Shown: in pieces, positions 34,620 through 43,230 of the stretch
Numbering within the stretch: position 1 is the first letter of the stretch
Layout: each line of letters begins with the position of its first letter
NCBI RefSeq assembly: GCF_007559425.1
Contig: NZ_VMHE01000001.1
Location: 1 to 64,000, forward strand
Source of the DNA: Allobacillus salarius
GTDB lineage: Bacteria > Bacillota > Bacilli > Bacillales > Alkalibacillaceae
Reading direction: 5' to 3'
Length of the DNA stretch: 64,000 nt
The notes under the pieces: generated by a model
What the model was told of the DNA's origin: nothing
The model's database searches: none
What the model saw: the letters and a program-made list of their open reading frames with translations, nothing else
Made by a program: the position numbers and the translations under genes

Positions 34620-35140
34620 TACCATCCTCCCCTTCCCTCGTTATATTTTTCTAGAGCTCTGTTCTCCATTGGAATTCGTTTAGACATTAGTCCAATGTGT
34701 AAGATAGGGAATATAATTGCTGACCAATAAGCATGAAATAATAATGAAATGACGATAAATTCAAAGAACACAATCCAATAATTAGGATGCTTCACTACGC
34801 AAAAAAGCCCTTTATTTACTAGTTTTGCGCCAGGCAGTACAATGACTTTTGTATTCCAGAATCGCCCCATCGTTTGCAGTAACCAAAAACGCAAAAGCTG
34901 TAACAAGATAAAACATATAAACCATATGACAGATAAAGTAGCTTGCAGTTGATGGTGGTTATACGCTTCAATAAGCAAAGCCAGGAAGAACAGCGTGTGT
35001 ACCCATACGATCAGTTTATAATAAGGATCTTGTATCTCTATCGCACCTTGTGCTTTCTGATATTTTTCATTCGACTTGGCGTGTCGTAACTCAAGAAGTC
35101 GTTGTAGAATGAGATAAAACCAGATTCCGAGATAAATCAT
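34619..35140 (-). CDS. bpsB: isoprenylcysteine carboxyl methyltransferase-type protein (YpbQ/BpsB)
   Basis: A 173-residue membrane protein with about five spans and the ICMT-like KHPNYWIVFFEF motif. In B. subtilis the neighbouring BpsA makes alkylpyrones and BpsB (YpbQ) O-methylates them; the same pair is adjacent here. It overlaps the PKS gene by four bases (ATGA) and the sulfurtransferase by one (TAATG), so the three are one coupled operon. Confidence 0.85.
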   Translation of the reverse strand: MIYLGIWFYLILQRLLELRHAKSNEKYQKAQGAIEIQDPYYKLIVWVHTLFFLALLIEAYNHHQLQATLSVIWFICFILLQLLRFWLLQTMGRFWNTKVIVLPGAKLVNKGLFCVVKHPNYWIVFFEFIVISLLFHAYWSAIIFPILHIGLMSKRIPMENRALEKYNEGRGGW

Positions 35141-36201
35141 TTTATACGCTCCAATAAAAGCATTTCAGATGAGAACCCCGGTCCTAATGCGGTCACTAGG
35201 TTCTTACCTTCTTTTTTGGAGGTTTCTTCATTCAAAAATGCTTCCAATACAAAAAGGACGGTTGCTGAAGACATATTTCCGTATTGCTGTAGAATGGTTG
35301 AAGAAAGTAGAACATTTTGATGTTCATATAGCAGTTCTTCAATATTTTTAAGTATTTTTTTACCGCCCGGATGAGCGATCATCTGATTGATATCCCTTAA
35401 TTCAACGCTGTTACCAGAAAGAAAATCATCTAAGTGGTCTTTCCAAAATGTATTCACAAGTTCGGGTATTTCACGGGAAAAGATGACGTGAAACCCATCA
35501 TCCTTTACATCCCATCCCATAAGATCCATAGAGTTTTTCTTTATTCTCGAACTGGAGGCGGTCAATTGAAACTGTAAGCTGCCTTCAATAGAAGGGTGAT
35601 TCGCTCCCAACAGTAATACAGCTCCCGCTCCATCTGAAAATATAGCTGCACCGACAATATCTTTAGGTGTTAAGTCATCTGGATGAAAAGCGACACTCGC
35701 CAATTCGGTAGCAACTAATAAAACCGATTTAGTTGGATACGCTTTCAAATAATCGTACGCACGAGACAGCCCACTGGCGCCACCTGCACAACCTAATCCA
35801 AATAAAGGAAGGCGTGTAATCCGGTTGTTCAAATCTAACCGGTTGATGAGCTCAGCGTCTAAGGTGGGTGTTAAAATGCCTGTACTATTGACCGTTATGA
35901 TTGCATCAATATCAGCTAGCTGTATCTGTCTTTGGTTGTTCATACAGTTGGTTACGGCTTCATAAGCAAGTTGAACTCCGTGTTCTTCGTATAATTTGTT
36001 CCGTTCTTGAAACGATCTTCGTTTTTTAAAAAAAGAAGGATGAACAACGAAATGGCGTTTACTGATATCCGCTTGGTCAAACACGTTTAAAAAACGACGT
36101 AATCGCCGATCTGATACAAAGGAACTAATAAAGTTTTTTGCATCCTCTTGTGTTAATTGCTGTTCGGGAACAGCTGTACCAATCGAATGAATCATAGCCA
36201 T
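35137..36201 (-). CDS. bpsA: type III polyketide synthase (BpsA/BcsA)
   Basis: A 354-residue chalcone-synthase-like enzyme that extends long acyl-CoA starters with malonyl-CoA to alkylpyrones. Catalytic C138 lies in FGLGCAGGASG; the His is in IAHPGGKK and the Asn in YGNMSSATV, completing the Cys-His-Asn triad. GGAGGAACACC precedes the ATG. First gene of the operon with bpsB and the sulfurtransferase. Products here are inferred from B. subtilis. Confidence 0.9.
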   Translation of the reverse strand: MAMIHSIGTAVPEQQLTQEDAKNFISSFVSDRRLRRFLNVFDQADISKRHFVVHPSFFKKRRSFQERNKLYEEHGVQLAYEAVTNCMNNQRQIQLADIDAIITVNSTGILTPTLDAELINRLDLNNRITRLPLFGLGCAGGASGLSRAYDYLKAYPTKSVLLVATELASVAFHPDDLTPKDIVGAAIFSDGAGAVLLLGANHPSIEGSLQFQLTASSSRIKKNSMDLMGWDVKDDGFHVIFSREIPELVNTFWKDHLDDFLSGNSVELRDINQMIAHPGGKKILKNIEELLYEHQNVLLSSTILQQYGNMSSATVLFVLEAFLNEETSKKEGKNLVTALGPGFSSEMLLLERIK

Positions 36202-36232
36202 TTTGGTGTTCCTCCTTCATTTCATGACTGAT

Positions 36233-37735
36233 TTAAGAAAGAGAAATTCCATAGATATCTGAATACTTGTTTGTTAAGTATTCGACAAGATATTGATGGT
36301 TTAACCCTTCTCCTGTTACGTCTTTCAGTAAATCGAGAGGTTCTTTCATGCTGCCATGCTTGTGAATATGTTTATTTAACCATTCTTTGATCTTTTTGAG
36401 TTCATTTTGTTCGATTGCTTGTTCTATATTTACTTCTTTTTCAAGTGTATGTTTAAACTGGGCTCCATACATATAACCCAATGCATAAGAAGGAAAATAG
36501 CCAAAGTCTCCACCAGCCCAATGAATGTCTTGTAACACGCCTTCACGAGCTGTGGATGGTTCTGTTCCTAAGTAATCTTTCATTTTCTCATTCCAAATGC
36601 CTGGTAAATCTTTTACGTTTAAATCACCATTCAGTAAGCCTTTTTCAATTTCATATCGAAGCATAATATGTAATGCGTAAGTCATTTCATCTGCTTCAAT
36701 TCGAATAAACGATGGTTTCACTTCATTAATTGCTCGATAAAACTCTTTTGGTGTAAGGTTTTTAAAAGATTCAGGAGCATACGTTAAAAACGTCGAGTAA
36801 TTCGTGTTCCAAAATGCTTTACTTCTTCCAATAAAGTTTTCCCAAAATAATGATTGTGATTCATGTATTCCCATTGAAGTTGCTGAGCAAACCGGTAATC
36901 CGTAAAGCTTAGGATCAAATCCCTGCTCATACAAAGCGTGTCCGCCTTCATGAATGGTTCCGAATACAGCTGTCCGGAAATCCAATTCATCATAATTTGT
37001 CGTCACCCGAACGTCTTGCGGATTGATTCCAATCGCAAAAGGGTGAACAGTTTCATCCAATCTTCCTGCTTCGAAATCATACCCCATTTGATCCAGTACA
37101 TGTAAGGCAAATGCCTCTTGCTTTTCTTTCGGGAATTGAACGGTAATTTGATCGATCTGTGGTTTGAAAGATGAAGCTTTCACTTGTTCAATTAGACGAG
37201 ATAAATCTTTTTGTAGCTTCGGAAACACACCATCTAACGTATCGACAGTCATGCCCGGTTCATAATGTTTTAAATGTGCATTATAAATATGGCCTTCATA
37301 ACCCCAATAATCCGCAAACAGAATATTATAATCGACGATTTTTTCTAAATAAGGCTGAAACATAGAATAGTCGTCTTTTTCCTTTGCTTCTTGCCAAACC
37401 GATTCGGATTCAGAAGTGAATTGAACGAACGCTTTGAATTCTTCGACAGGTATTTTATGATGAAAATCATATTCACGTTGAACGAGCTCAATCGATCGTC
37501 GGATATAAGGATTTTCAGAAAGGCGTAGTTCATCAATGAATTCTTTCATTCGATCGGACGTCTGTAATTGATGAAGCCTTTCTGACAAATAAGATAATGT
37601 TTCGGAACGTTGTTTAATGCCTTTTCTAGGTGCTTTTGTTCGAAGGTCCCAAGCAATTAATTTGCTGGCTTCCATGTAATGTGAAATCTTTTTATATTCA
37701 TCCAAAAATGATTGTTCTTTTTTTGTGAATTCCAT
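36233..37735 (-). CDS. ypwA: M32 carboxypeptidase (YpwA)
   Basis: A 500-residue metallocarboxypeptidase of the Taq/YpwA type. The zinc motif HEGGH lies near residue 263 in GTIHEGGHALYEQGF, with HESQSLFWENFIGRS and IRIEADEMTYALHIMLRYEIE further on. It removes C-terminal residues from peptides, with broad specificity; cytosolic. It is 18 bp downstream of ypsC and may be co-transcribed. Confidence 0.92.
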   Translation of the reverse strand: MEFTKKEQSFLDEYKKISHYMEASKLIAWDLRTKAPRKGIKQRSETLSYLSERLHQLQTSDRMKEFIDELRLSENPYIRRSIELVQREYDFHHKIPVEEFKAFVQFTSESESVWQEAKEKDDYSMFQPYLEKIVDYNILFADYWGYEGHIYNAHLKHYEPGMTVDTLDGVFPKLQKDLSRLIEQVKASSFKPQIDQITVQFPKEKQEAFALHVLDQMGYDFEAGRLDETVHPFAIGINPQDVRVTTNYDELDFRTAVFGTIHEGGHALYEQGFDPKLYGLPVCSATSMGIHESQSLFWENFIGRSKAFWNTNYSTFLTYAPESFKNLTPKEFYRAINEVKPSFIRIEADEMTYALHIMLRYEIEKGLLNGDLNVKDLPGIWNEKMKDYLGTEPSTAREGVLQDIHWAGGDFGYFPSYALGYMYGAQFKHTLEKEVNIEQAIEQNELKKIKEWLNKHIHKHGSMKEPLDLLKDVTGEGLNHQYLVEYLTNKYSDIYGISLS

Positions 37736-37753
37736 TGTTTAAGCACCTGCTTC

Positions 37754-38890
37754 CTACTTTGGTTTTCGTCCAAAATATTGATAATAATCCGTTCGAATAA
37801 ATCCATTAAATAGTTTTCTTTTCTTCGTCGCTTTTTTGCCGTATAACTGTTCAAAATTTTCGTTCGAAGTTAATAGATAAACACTCCAGGTCGGATGATC
37901 ATGCATAATATTCCCTATGGATTGGTACATTTTCTCTACTTCCTTCTTCTCACCAATCCGGTCACCATAAGGCGGATTTCCGATCAAGTAACCACCTTCA
38001 GTTCTAGGTTTAAAATCCTCTACCCGCATTTGTTTAAACTGAATTAAATCTCCTAGTCCAGCTTCTAATGCATTCTGCTCGGAAATTTGAATGGCTTTCG
38101 GGTCTAAATCACTGCCTTGAATGTCCAATGGTTGATCATAATTGGCTAAGTCCTCAGCTTCTTCCAAAGCCCGCTCCCAAATATCTTGTGGTAGTGTATT
38201 CCATTCTTCAGCGGCAAAGCTGCGATTAAATCCAGGGGCGATATTTTGACCGATTAAAGCAGCTTCTATCGGAATTGTTCCAGATCCGGCGAATGGGTCG
38301 ACAAACGTCCGATCCGGTCGCCAATTCGTCAATTGAATTAAAGCGGCCGCCAATGTTTCTTTAAGAGGTGCTTCCACTTGGTCTATGCGGTAGCCTCTCT
38401 TATGCAATCCAGCTCCAGAGGCATCCAGCGATAAAGTGACTTCGTCCTTCAAAATAGAAACTTCCACTTTATACCGGGGTCCTGTTTCAGGTAATGCGGT
38501 ATAGATCTTCTTTCGTTCTTGAATTTTTTTCACAATTGCTTTTTTAACAATTCGTTGACTATCCGGTACCGAATAGAGTTTTGATTTGTGCGATTTACCT
38601 ACAACATGTATAAATCCTTCTTCTTCAATCCATTCATGCCATGGTAGCTCAAATGTCTGGTCAAAGAGTTCTTCAAACGAAAAAGCGGAAAATTGCCCTA
38701 TCATAATTTTAATACGATCGGCAGTTCGCAACCAAATGTTCGATCGGGCGATTCCTGCTAAATCGGATTCAAATATGACACGGCCATTTTCCGTTTGAAT
38801 GTTTACATATCCTAGTTGTTTAATTTCTTCTTTGACAAGACCTTCGAGCCCCATTGCTGCTGTAGCAATCAATGTTACATTGTCTTTCAA
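37754..38890 (-). CDS. ypsC: THUMP-domain rRNA methyltransferase (YpsC, RlmL-like)
   Basis: A 378-residue methyltransferase. A THUMP RNA-binding domain (about 45-160) is followed by a Rossmann SAM domain with DPFAGSGTIPIEAA (motif I) and the catalytic GNPPYGDRIG (NPPY-type) used for base N2 methylation of 23S rRNA by relatives. The start is TTG at 38890; an AAGGGA site lies inside a small CCCT/AGGG hairpin upstream. It follows rnpB. Confidence 0.88.
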   Translation of the reverse strand: MKDNVTLIATAAMGLEGLVKEEIKQLGYVNIQTENGRVIFESDLAGIARSNIWLRTADRIKIMIGQFSAFSFEELFDQTFELPWHEWIEEEGFIHVVGKSHKSKLYSVPDSQRIVKKAIVKKIQERKKIYTALPETGPRYKVEVSILKDEVTLSLDASGAGLHKRGYRIDQVEAPLKETLAAALIQLTNWRPDRTFVDPFAGSGTIPIEAALIGQNIAPGFNRSFAAEEWNTLPQDIWERALEEAEDLANYDQPLDIQGSDLDPKAIQISEQNALEAGLGDLIQFKQMRVEDFKPRTEGGYLIGNPPYGDRIGEKKEVEKMYQSIGNIMHDHPTWSVYLLTSNENFEQLYGKKATKKRKLFNGFIRTDYYQYFGRKPK

Positions 38891-38935
38891 AAGTATTCAT
38901 TCCCTTCGAGGGCTCCAACTCTATGTATTAAAAAA

Positions 38936-39352
38936 TTGACCGATAAATGCTACATAAGCCATGTTCTGTTCCTTTGTACTGCAAACGGTGGTCAGCCTCG
39001 TACTCCGGTGTAACCATCTATCTGCAAACTTGTCTAACAAGTTTGCCTCTATGCTAGGTTGAATTCCCTGCAATAGAGCGCCCCTACCTTATTTTGGGTT
39101 TCTCACTCGAGGGGTTTACCGCGTTCCACCTTGATTGTTTCCAATCAAGCTCGTCTCTGTGGCACTTTAAAGGGTTATGGACCATATCCGTTGAGGACGT
39201 AGGTCGAAACCCTGCCGTCAGCGATCATTCGCTGCCTTGACTTATTGTTTCGTCAAGCACGAACACTACAAGCATCTCAGCTTGTGTGAGCATGGACTTT
39301 CCTCTCGCAAACATGTACGAGCGGTTACTTGAGCATTTATCTTATTTAGTTT
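38936..39352 (-). ncRNA. rnpB: RNase P RNA, type B
   Basis: The catalytic RNA that matures tRNA 5' ends. On the minus strand GATAAATGCTC (P1, near 39342) pairs with the 3' AGCATTTATC near 38941. Conserved blocks GAGGAAAGTCCATGCTC, AACGCGGTAAACCCCTCGAG, GAGAAACCCAAA and the AACATGGCTTA end are all present, and the layout is the Bacillus type. A T-run follows the 3' end. The 5' end is set from the promoter and P1. Confidence 0.96.
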
Positions 39353-39361
39353 AGTACGTCT

Positions 39362-39369
39362 ATTATAAC
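39362..39369 (-). promoter_or_regulatory. promoter of rnpB
   Basis: On the minus strand TGTTATAAT (TATAAT at 39367-39362) is an extended -10, with a weak TTATAC-like -35 about 18 bases upstream. The predicted start is near 39354. Confidence 0.65.
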
Positions 39370-39422
39370 ATAGTAAGAAGGGCCAGTATAAGTAATTTGC
39401 TGGAAATTCATCCTTGGTAGTC

Positions 39423-39707
39423 TTAGTATTTTTTACCGAACACAGCTTTTTCAAGGTTCGACAAACGTTGTAGCACATCAGCATTCACTTGGGAACGTGG
39501 CATTGAGCCAGTTTGTGCGTTTGTTGAGCTCGCTTGTGTCAGTCGGCTCACTTCTTCTTTCAGACGCGAAATTTCTTTTTGGAACTGTTCATAATCTTGA
39601 ATGACAACATCTAAGAACTCGTCCACTTCGTCTTGGTTGTAGCCTCGCATTGTTGTTTTAAATTCTTTATCCAGTATTTCCTGTGACGTTAAATTAATTC
39701 CTCTCAT
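39423..39707 (-). CDS. gpsB: cell-division protein GpsB
   Basis: A 94-residue DivIVA-like protein that coordinates PBP1 between septum and side wall. The DivIVA domain ([28 protein letters not shown]) and a coiled coil to about residue 65 lead to the C-terminal trimerising [13 protein letters not shown]. It follows ypsA by 20 bp. ponA, its known partner, is also in this window at 43231. Confidence 0.95.
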   Translation of the reverse strand: MRGINLTSQEILDKEFKTTMRGYNQDEVDEFLDVVIQDYEQFQKEISRLKEEVSRLTQASSTNAQTGSMPRSQVNADVLQRLSNLEKAVFGKKY

Positions 39708-39727
39708 TTTCCATTCACCTCCACAAT

Positions 39728-40276
39728 CTATAACTCATTCATCTCTCTAGCTACATCTTCTAATATAAAAGAAGAAATAACATCCATTTCATACATATGA
39801 TTTTGTTGGTATGTTCTTGCCAAATCCTCAAAATATTTCGGTGAACCCCCGTATTCCTCTTCATAAACGAGGATACAAGCGTCAGTTTTTTCGATAAACC
39901 ATTTATCCTTGATGACATATTGCCGAGGGTGCTCGTATGGTTTGTTCATTAAAGGTTGATAAAAATCAGCCTGCTTAATCATTTGATAATATTTTTCCTG
40001 AACGGGCTCTTTCCATACCTTCTCTTGTTCCGTAAACGGTGGAACAATCGCTACATGAATGGTATATGTTTCTTTTAGTTCTTGAATGAGATCAAATGCC
40101 CATGTTTCCACTCCTGGTTGTCCAGAAAGAAGTACCCATTCAACACCCTCATCCAGAAAGCGCAAAAGTGAGCGTTTAATGGCTTCTTTAACAACGAGAA
40201 TTTTCTCATCTTTGTCATCTCGGATATTCAATTCGTATGGTTTATAACCTGTTATGGTAATTGCATTCATCGTCAT
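39728..40276 (-). CDS. ypsA: SLOG-like DUF1273 protein (YpsA)
   Basis: A 182-residue nucleotide-binding Rossmann-type protein. [14 protein letters not shown] and [19 protein letters not shown] match YpsA (DUF1273), linked to cell division and oxidative stress in Bacillus. The ribosome site is weak, so the start could be a few codons later. It precedes gpsB. Confidence 0.88.
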   Translation of the reverse strand: MTMNAITITGYKPYELNIRDDKDEKILVVKEAIKRSLLRFLDEGVEWVLLSGQPGVETWAFDLIQELKETYTIHVAIVPPFTEQEKVWKEPVQEKYYQMIKQADFYQPLMNKPYEHPRQYVIKDKWFIEKTDACILVYEEEYGGSPKYFEDLARTYQQNHMYEMDVISSFILEDVAREMNEL

Positions 40277-40290
40277 AATATCAGTATATC

Positions 40291-40321
40291 AAAAAATGAG
40301 CTAGATTTCTCTAGCTCATTT
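40291..40321 (-). terminator. terminator after cdd
   Basis: AAATGAGCTAGA (40294-40305) pairs perfectly with TCTAGCTCATTT (40310-40321) and is followed on the minus strand by TTTTTTG. Confidence 0.85.
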
Positions 40322-40334
40322 GACATAATTCTAT

Positions 40335-40748
40335 CTATTTTTTACTTTGACCTGATTCGAGGTCTGTAGTATTAAATGAATAAGGCAATAAACGTTCAAG
40401 TATCGTTTCTTCAATGTCACCAGTTCGATTCGCCATATGGATTGGCGTATCCGGTGAAAAGAATTCAGCCATTACTTGCCTACATGAGCCACACGGCGCG
40501 ACAGGTCGGTCGGTGTTTGCGATGACAGCAAGTTGTTCGAAATCTCTCTCACCTTCTGAAACAGCTTTGAAAATCGCTACTCGCTCTGCGCAACAGCTAA
40601 CTGGATAAGCAGCATTCTCGATATTACACCCTTGGTATACTTTGCCGTTTTTTGTTACGACAGCTGCACCAACTGGGAACTTTGAGTAAGGAACATAAGC
40701 TTTGTCCAACATTTCTTTAGCTAGGTCCATTAATTGATCTCGTTTCAT
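40335..40748 (-). CDS. cdd: cytidine deaminase
   Basis: A 137-residue tetrameric-type CDA that deaminates cytidine and deoxycytidine to uridine. Zinc ligands C53, C86 and C89, and the proton shuttle E55, are in SCCAERVAIF and PCGSCRQVM. An AAGGGAGAAACG site precedes the ATG. It lies downstream of yppE. Confidence 0.95.
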   Translation of the reverse strand: MKRDQLMDLAKEMLDKAYVPYSKFPVGAAVVTKNGKVYQGCNIENAAYPVSCCAERVAIFKAVSEGERDFEQLAVIANTDRPVAPCGSCRQVMAEFFSPDTPIHMANRTGDIEETILERLLPYSFNTTDLESGQSKK

Positions 40749-40784
40749 TTCGTTTCTCCCTTCTCATAAATTTTATGCTCAAAA

Positions 40785-41138
40785 TTACTGAGCGTCAAAA
40801 TGATTTAATACCAAATCGAAATTGTATAAAACCGAATGATATAGCTCCATGAACCTCTTTCTTCTAACGTCATGAAAATAACTATGTAAAATCATAATCT
40901 CGAGGTTATCTTTGGTATTTGTAATTTGATTTGGAAAAATCGGGAGTTTGTGAACGAGTTCATGCGCATCTGTCTCCCACTTTTCAATTTGTTCGAAAAG
41001 CGGATAAGTTTCTTTTTTAACAATAGCAAAGTCATCATAGTCTTTGCGATTAAACTTTCTACCTTCCGAATATTGATGAAGTAAGTTCTCGAGTAAATTT
41101 TCTTTTAGATCTTTTGTGAACGCGATAAATTCTTCCAT
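40785..41138 (-). CDS. yppE: YppE-like DUF1798 protein
   Basis: About 117 residues, a helical-bundle protein. The start is placed at ATG 41138 after GGTAGGTGAGATC; the longer reading from 41198 has no site. The end HSYFHDVRRKRFMELYHSVLYNFDLVLN is typical. Function unknown. In the yppC-yppE neighbourhood, as in B. subtilis. Confidence 0.8.
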   Translation of the reverse strand: MEEFIAFTKDLKENLLENLLHQYSEGRKFNRKDYDDFAIVKKETYPLFEQIEKWETDAHELVHKLPIFPNQITNTKDNLEIMILHSYFHDVRRKRFMELYHSVLYNFDLVLNHFDAQ

Positions 41139-41198
41139 GATCTCACCTACCAGTGATGATAATGTACCATGAAAAAGTCTATCGCGCCAATGATTCAT

Positions 41199-41330
41199 CT
41201 ATTTTTTGACTTGTGGTTTTGAAAAGAAACGGTTTTCTAATATCGTCAACTCTTTTTCCAATCGCCCTAGTGATTTTAATAGTAATTCCTTTCGAACGTG
41301 GTCTTCTTTAATAATCGGTTTTTTCATCAT
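41199..41330 (-). CDS. short basic protein between yppC and yppE
   Basis: A 43-residue frame from ATG 41330, behind a strong AAAGGAGGACGCCA site: MMKKPIIKEDHVRKELLLKS, a Leu/Glu helix, ending FSKPQVKK. It occupies the place of yppD in B. subtilis but is shorter; the relationship is not shown. An upstream in-frame start at 41402 lacks a site. Confidence 0.6.
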   Translation of the reverse strand: MMKKPIIKEDHVRKELLLKSLGRLEKELTILENRFFSKPQVKK

Positions 41331-41435
41331 TGGCGTCCTCCTTTGTATTCGCTTAGCTATACGATTACACGCCATCATAAGAAACTCCTTCAAGCCTGAC
41401 AAAACTAGAAAAATACCGACAAAGAATCTGTTGAA

Positions 41436-42398
41436 CTACTTTTTCTCTGCAAAGGCATCCTTCGCCTTTTCGATTGTATTCGTCAAATTTTCCAATGCAG
41501 CTCGCTTGGCATAAAATTGTTCGCCGATTGTTTTGATTTCTTTTGTTGAGACATCTTTGAACCAGCGTTTTTGAACTCTTTTCTGGTCATGCCAATCCGT
41601 CCGTCTTTCTATTAACTGATGTTTTGTATTAGCGAAAGCTTGATCTAGCGTTGGCGTCTCAATACACTTTTCGTTTAAGAATTGCTCGTACTCTGTTCTG
41701 CTCCCTGTTACTTCAATTTGATCTGCAAAAGCCTTGAATAATGGGTAGTGATTCGAATCGAATAATATGGAAGCAATTTTCTTTCCGAATTGGATGCGCT
41801 TTGTCACTTGTTTGAAACGTGGAACAAAGTCGCCGTAAAGGTCGCCTTTTAATGTCGGTAATAGCACGGCATTCATATGAAAAATCGATTGGAGATGATA
41901 TGGAATGCGGCGGAACACCTTCTTTTGATAAGGTTCATTCTCAATAATCGGGTGCTGAATTAAGTTTTGCTCATTAATGATTTGGGCATATAATAGTTGA
42001 TTCAAATCTTTTTTCTTATAAAATTCATACCACATCTTTTCCATGAAAGCCGAGACATGAAAGTGTTTCAATAGAAAAAACATCGGTCTTCTTTGTTCTA
42101 CGGAAAGCTGATAAATGAGTAATTGAGGATAAGCATCTTGGAAGATATACCAATTCGCACTTTCATAAGTTAAATAAAGGGATTTCAATTCGCGCTTTGA
42201 CAATAGATTTTGGTATGTTTCCGTAGATAAGTCTGTCATATTCCATCCTGCATTCCGAGAAACAAAGCTCGCCAAAAATGCCCACTGTATATTCGGGTTA
42301 CGCTCGTAAAAGTCCAAGTAGGCTTTTGTTCTAGATACATTATCGATATTGTGTTTTTCTGTTTGCTCCTTGATATAGTGAATCCATAGCTGAACCAT
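41436..42398 (-). CDS. yppC: DUF2515 protein YppC
   Basis: A 320-residue protein of the YppC/DUF2515 family, function unknown. WAFLASFVSRNAGWNMTDLSTETYQ and the RRPMFFLLKHFHVSAFMEKMWYEFY stretch are conserved. No signal peptide. Divergent from recU as in B. subtilis. Confidence 0.85.
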   Translation of the reverse strand: MVQLWIHYIKEQTEKHNIDNVSRTKAYLDFYERNPNIQWAFLASFVSRNAGWNMTDLSTETYQNLLSKRELKSLYLTYESANWYIFQDAYPQLLIYQLSVEQRRPMFFLLKHFHVSAFMEKMWYEFYKKKDLNQLLYAQIINEQNLIQHPIIENEPYQKKVFRRIPYHLQSIFHMNAVLLPTLKGDLYGDFVPRFKQVTKRIQFGKKIASILFDSNHYPLFKAFADQIEVTGSRTEYEQFLNEKCIETPTLDQAFANTKHQLIERRTDWHDQKRVQKRWFKDVSTKEIKTIGEQFYAKRAALENLTNTIEKAKDAFAEKK

Positions 42399-42582
42399 GT
42401 ATCTCTTCCTTTATGTGTTTTTTATACAGTATGTACAAAGGAGCCTGAACAAAAACATTGGATTTGATATATTACAATGGTCGCATTAGGAAGCTACTCT
42501 ATTGTTTGGTAAAATGGATAGAAAACACACGTTTGATAAAATAAGATTTAACGATATTGTTAAATAACAGCAATCATAGTTC

Positions 42583-42591
42583 TGATACAAT
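42583..42591 (+). promoter_or_regulatory. extended -10 promoter of recU-ponA
   Basis: TGATACAAT (TACAAT at 42586-42591) about 30 bases before recU. No clear -35. Tentative. Confidence 0.45.
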
Positions 42592-42619
42592 GAAATAAGG
42601 CTTTCATGAAAGGAAGGTA

Positions 42620-43228
42620 ATGATGAATTATCCAAATGGAAAAAAAGCCACCAATCCATCGGCAATCAATCGCTCAAAAAACGTATTGAATACATACGGG
42701 AATCGCGGGATGACCCTCGAAAATGAAATTGTCGAAACGAATAAGTTTTATTTAGAAACAAATATTGCTGTCATTCATAAAAAACCAACACCTATTCAAG
42801 TCGTACAAGTCGACTATCCGAAACGTAGTGCAGCAACCATTAAAGAAGCCTATTATCGTAGGCCTTCAACGACAGACTTCAATGGATTGTATAAAGGCAG
42901 ATATGTTGACTTTGAAGCAAAAGAAACGAATAATAAGACGTCTTTGCCATTCTCTAATATTCATGAACACCAAGTAGAACATATGCGACGAGTCGATCAA
43001 CATGGGGGTATTTGTTTTTTCATTATCCGATTTAAACCATTAAATGAAACTTTTCTGTTGCCAATACGTCCATTTATACGGGCATGGGACACAGAATTTG
43101 ATGGGAAACGTAAATCCCTTCCCTATAACTTTATAAAAGATAACGGTTTTGAAATTCCTTTTAGATTACAAGCAAAGGTTGACTACATCAAAGTCATCGA
43201 GAAGGTATACATTAACGGAGGAGATTGA
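42620..43228 (+). CDS. recU: Holliday-junction resolvase RecU
   Basis: A 202-residue endonuclease that resolves recombination intermediates. The catalytic motif region DFNGLYKGRYVDFEAKETNN and the IHEHQVEHMRRVDQHGGI helix are intact. GAAAGGAAGG precedes tandem ATGs at 42620/42623. It overlaps the ponA ribosome site region, as in Bacillus, where the two are co-transcribed. Confidence 0.95.
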   Translation: MMNYPNGKKATNPSAINRSKNVLNTYGNRGMTLENEIVETNKFYLETNIAVIHKKPTPIQVVQVDYPKRSAATIKEAYYRRPSTTDFNGLYKGRYVDFEAKETNNKTSLPFSNIHEHQVEHMRRVDQHGGICFFIIRFKPLNETFLLPIRPFIRAWDTEFDGKRKSLPYNFIKDNGFEIPFRLQAKVDYIKVIEKVYINGGD

Positions 43229-43230
43229 TT

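Noticed and set aside
38891-39422. Short ORF 39266-39484 and others inside the rnpB region
   Set aside because: They overlap a clear RNase P RNA and the gpsB start; no coding support.
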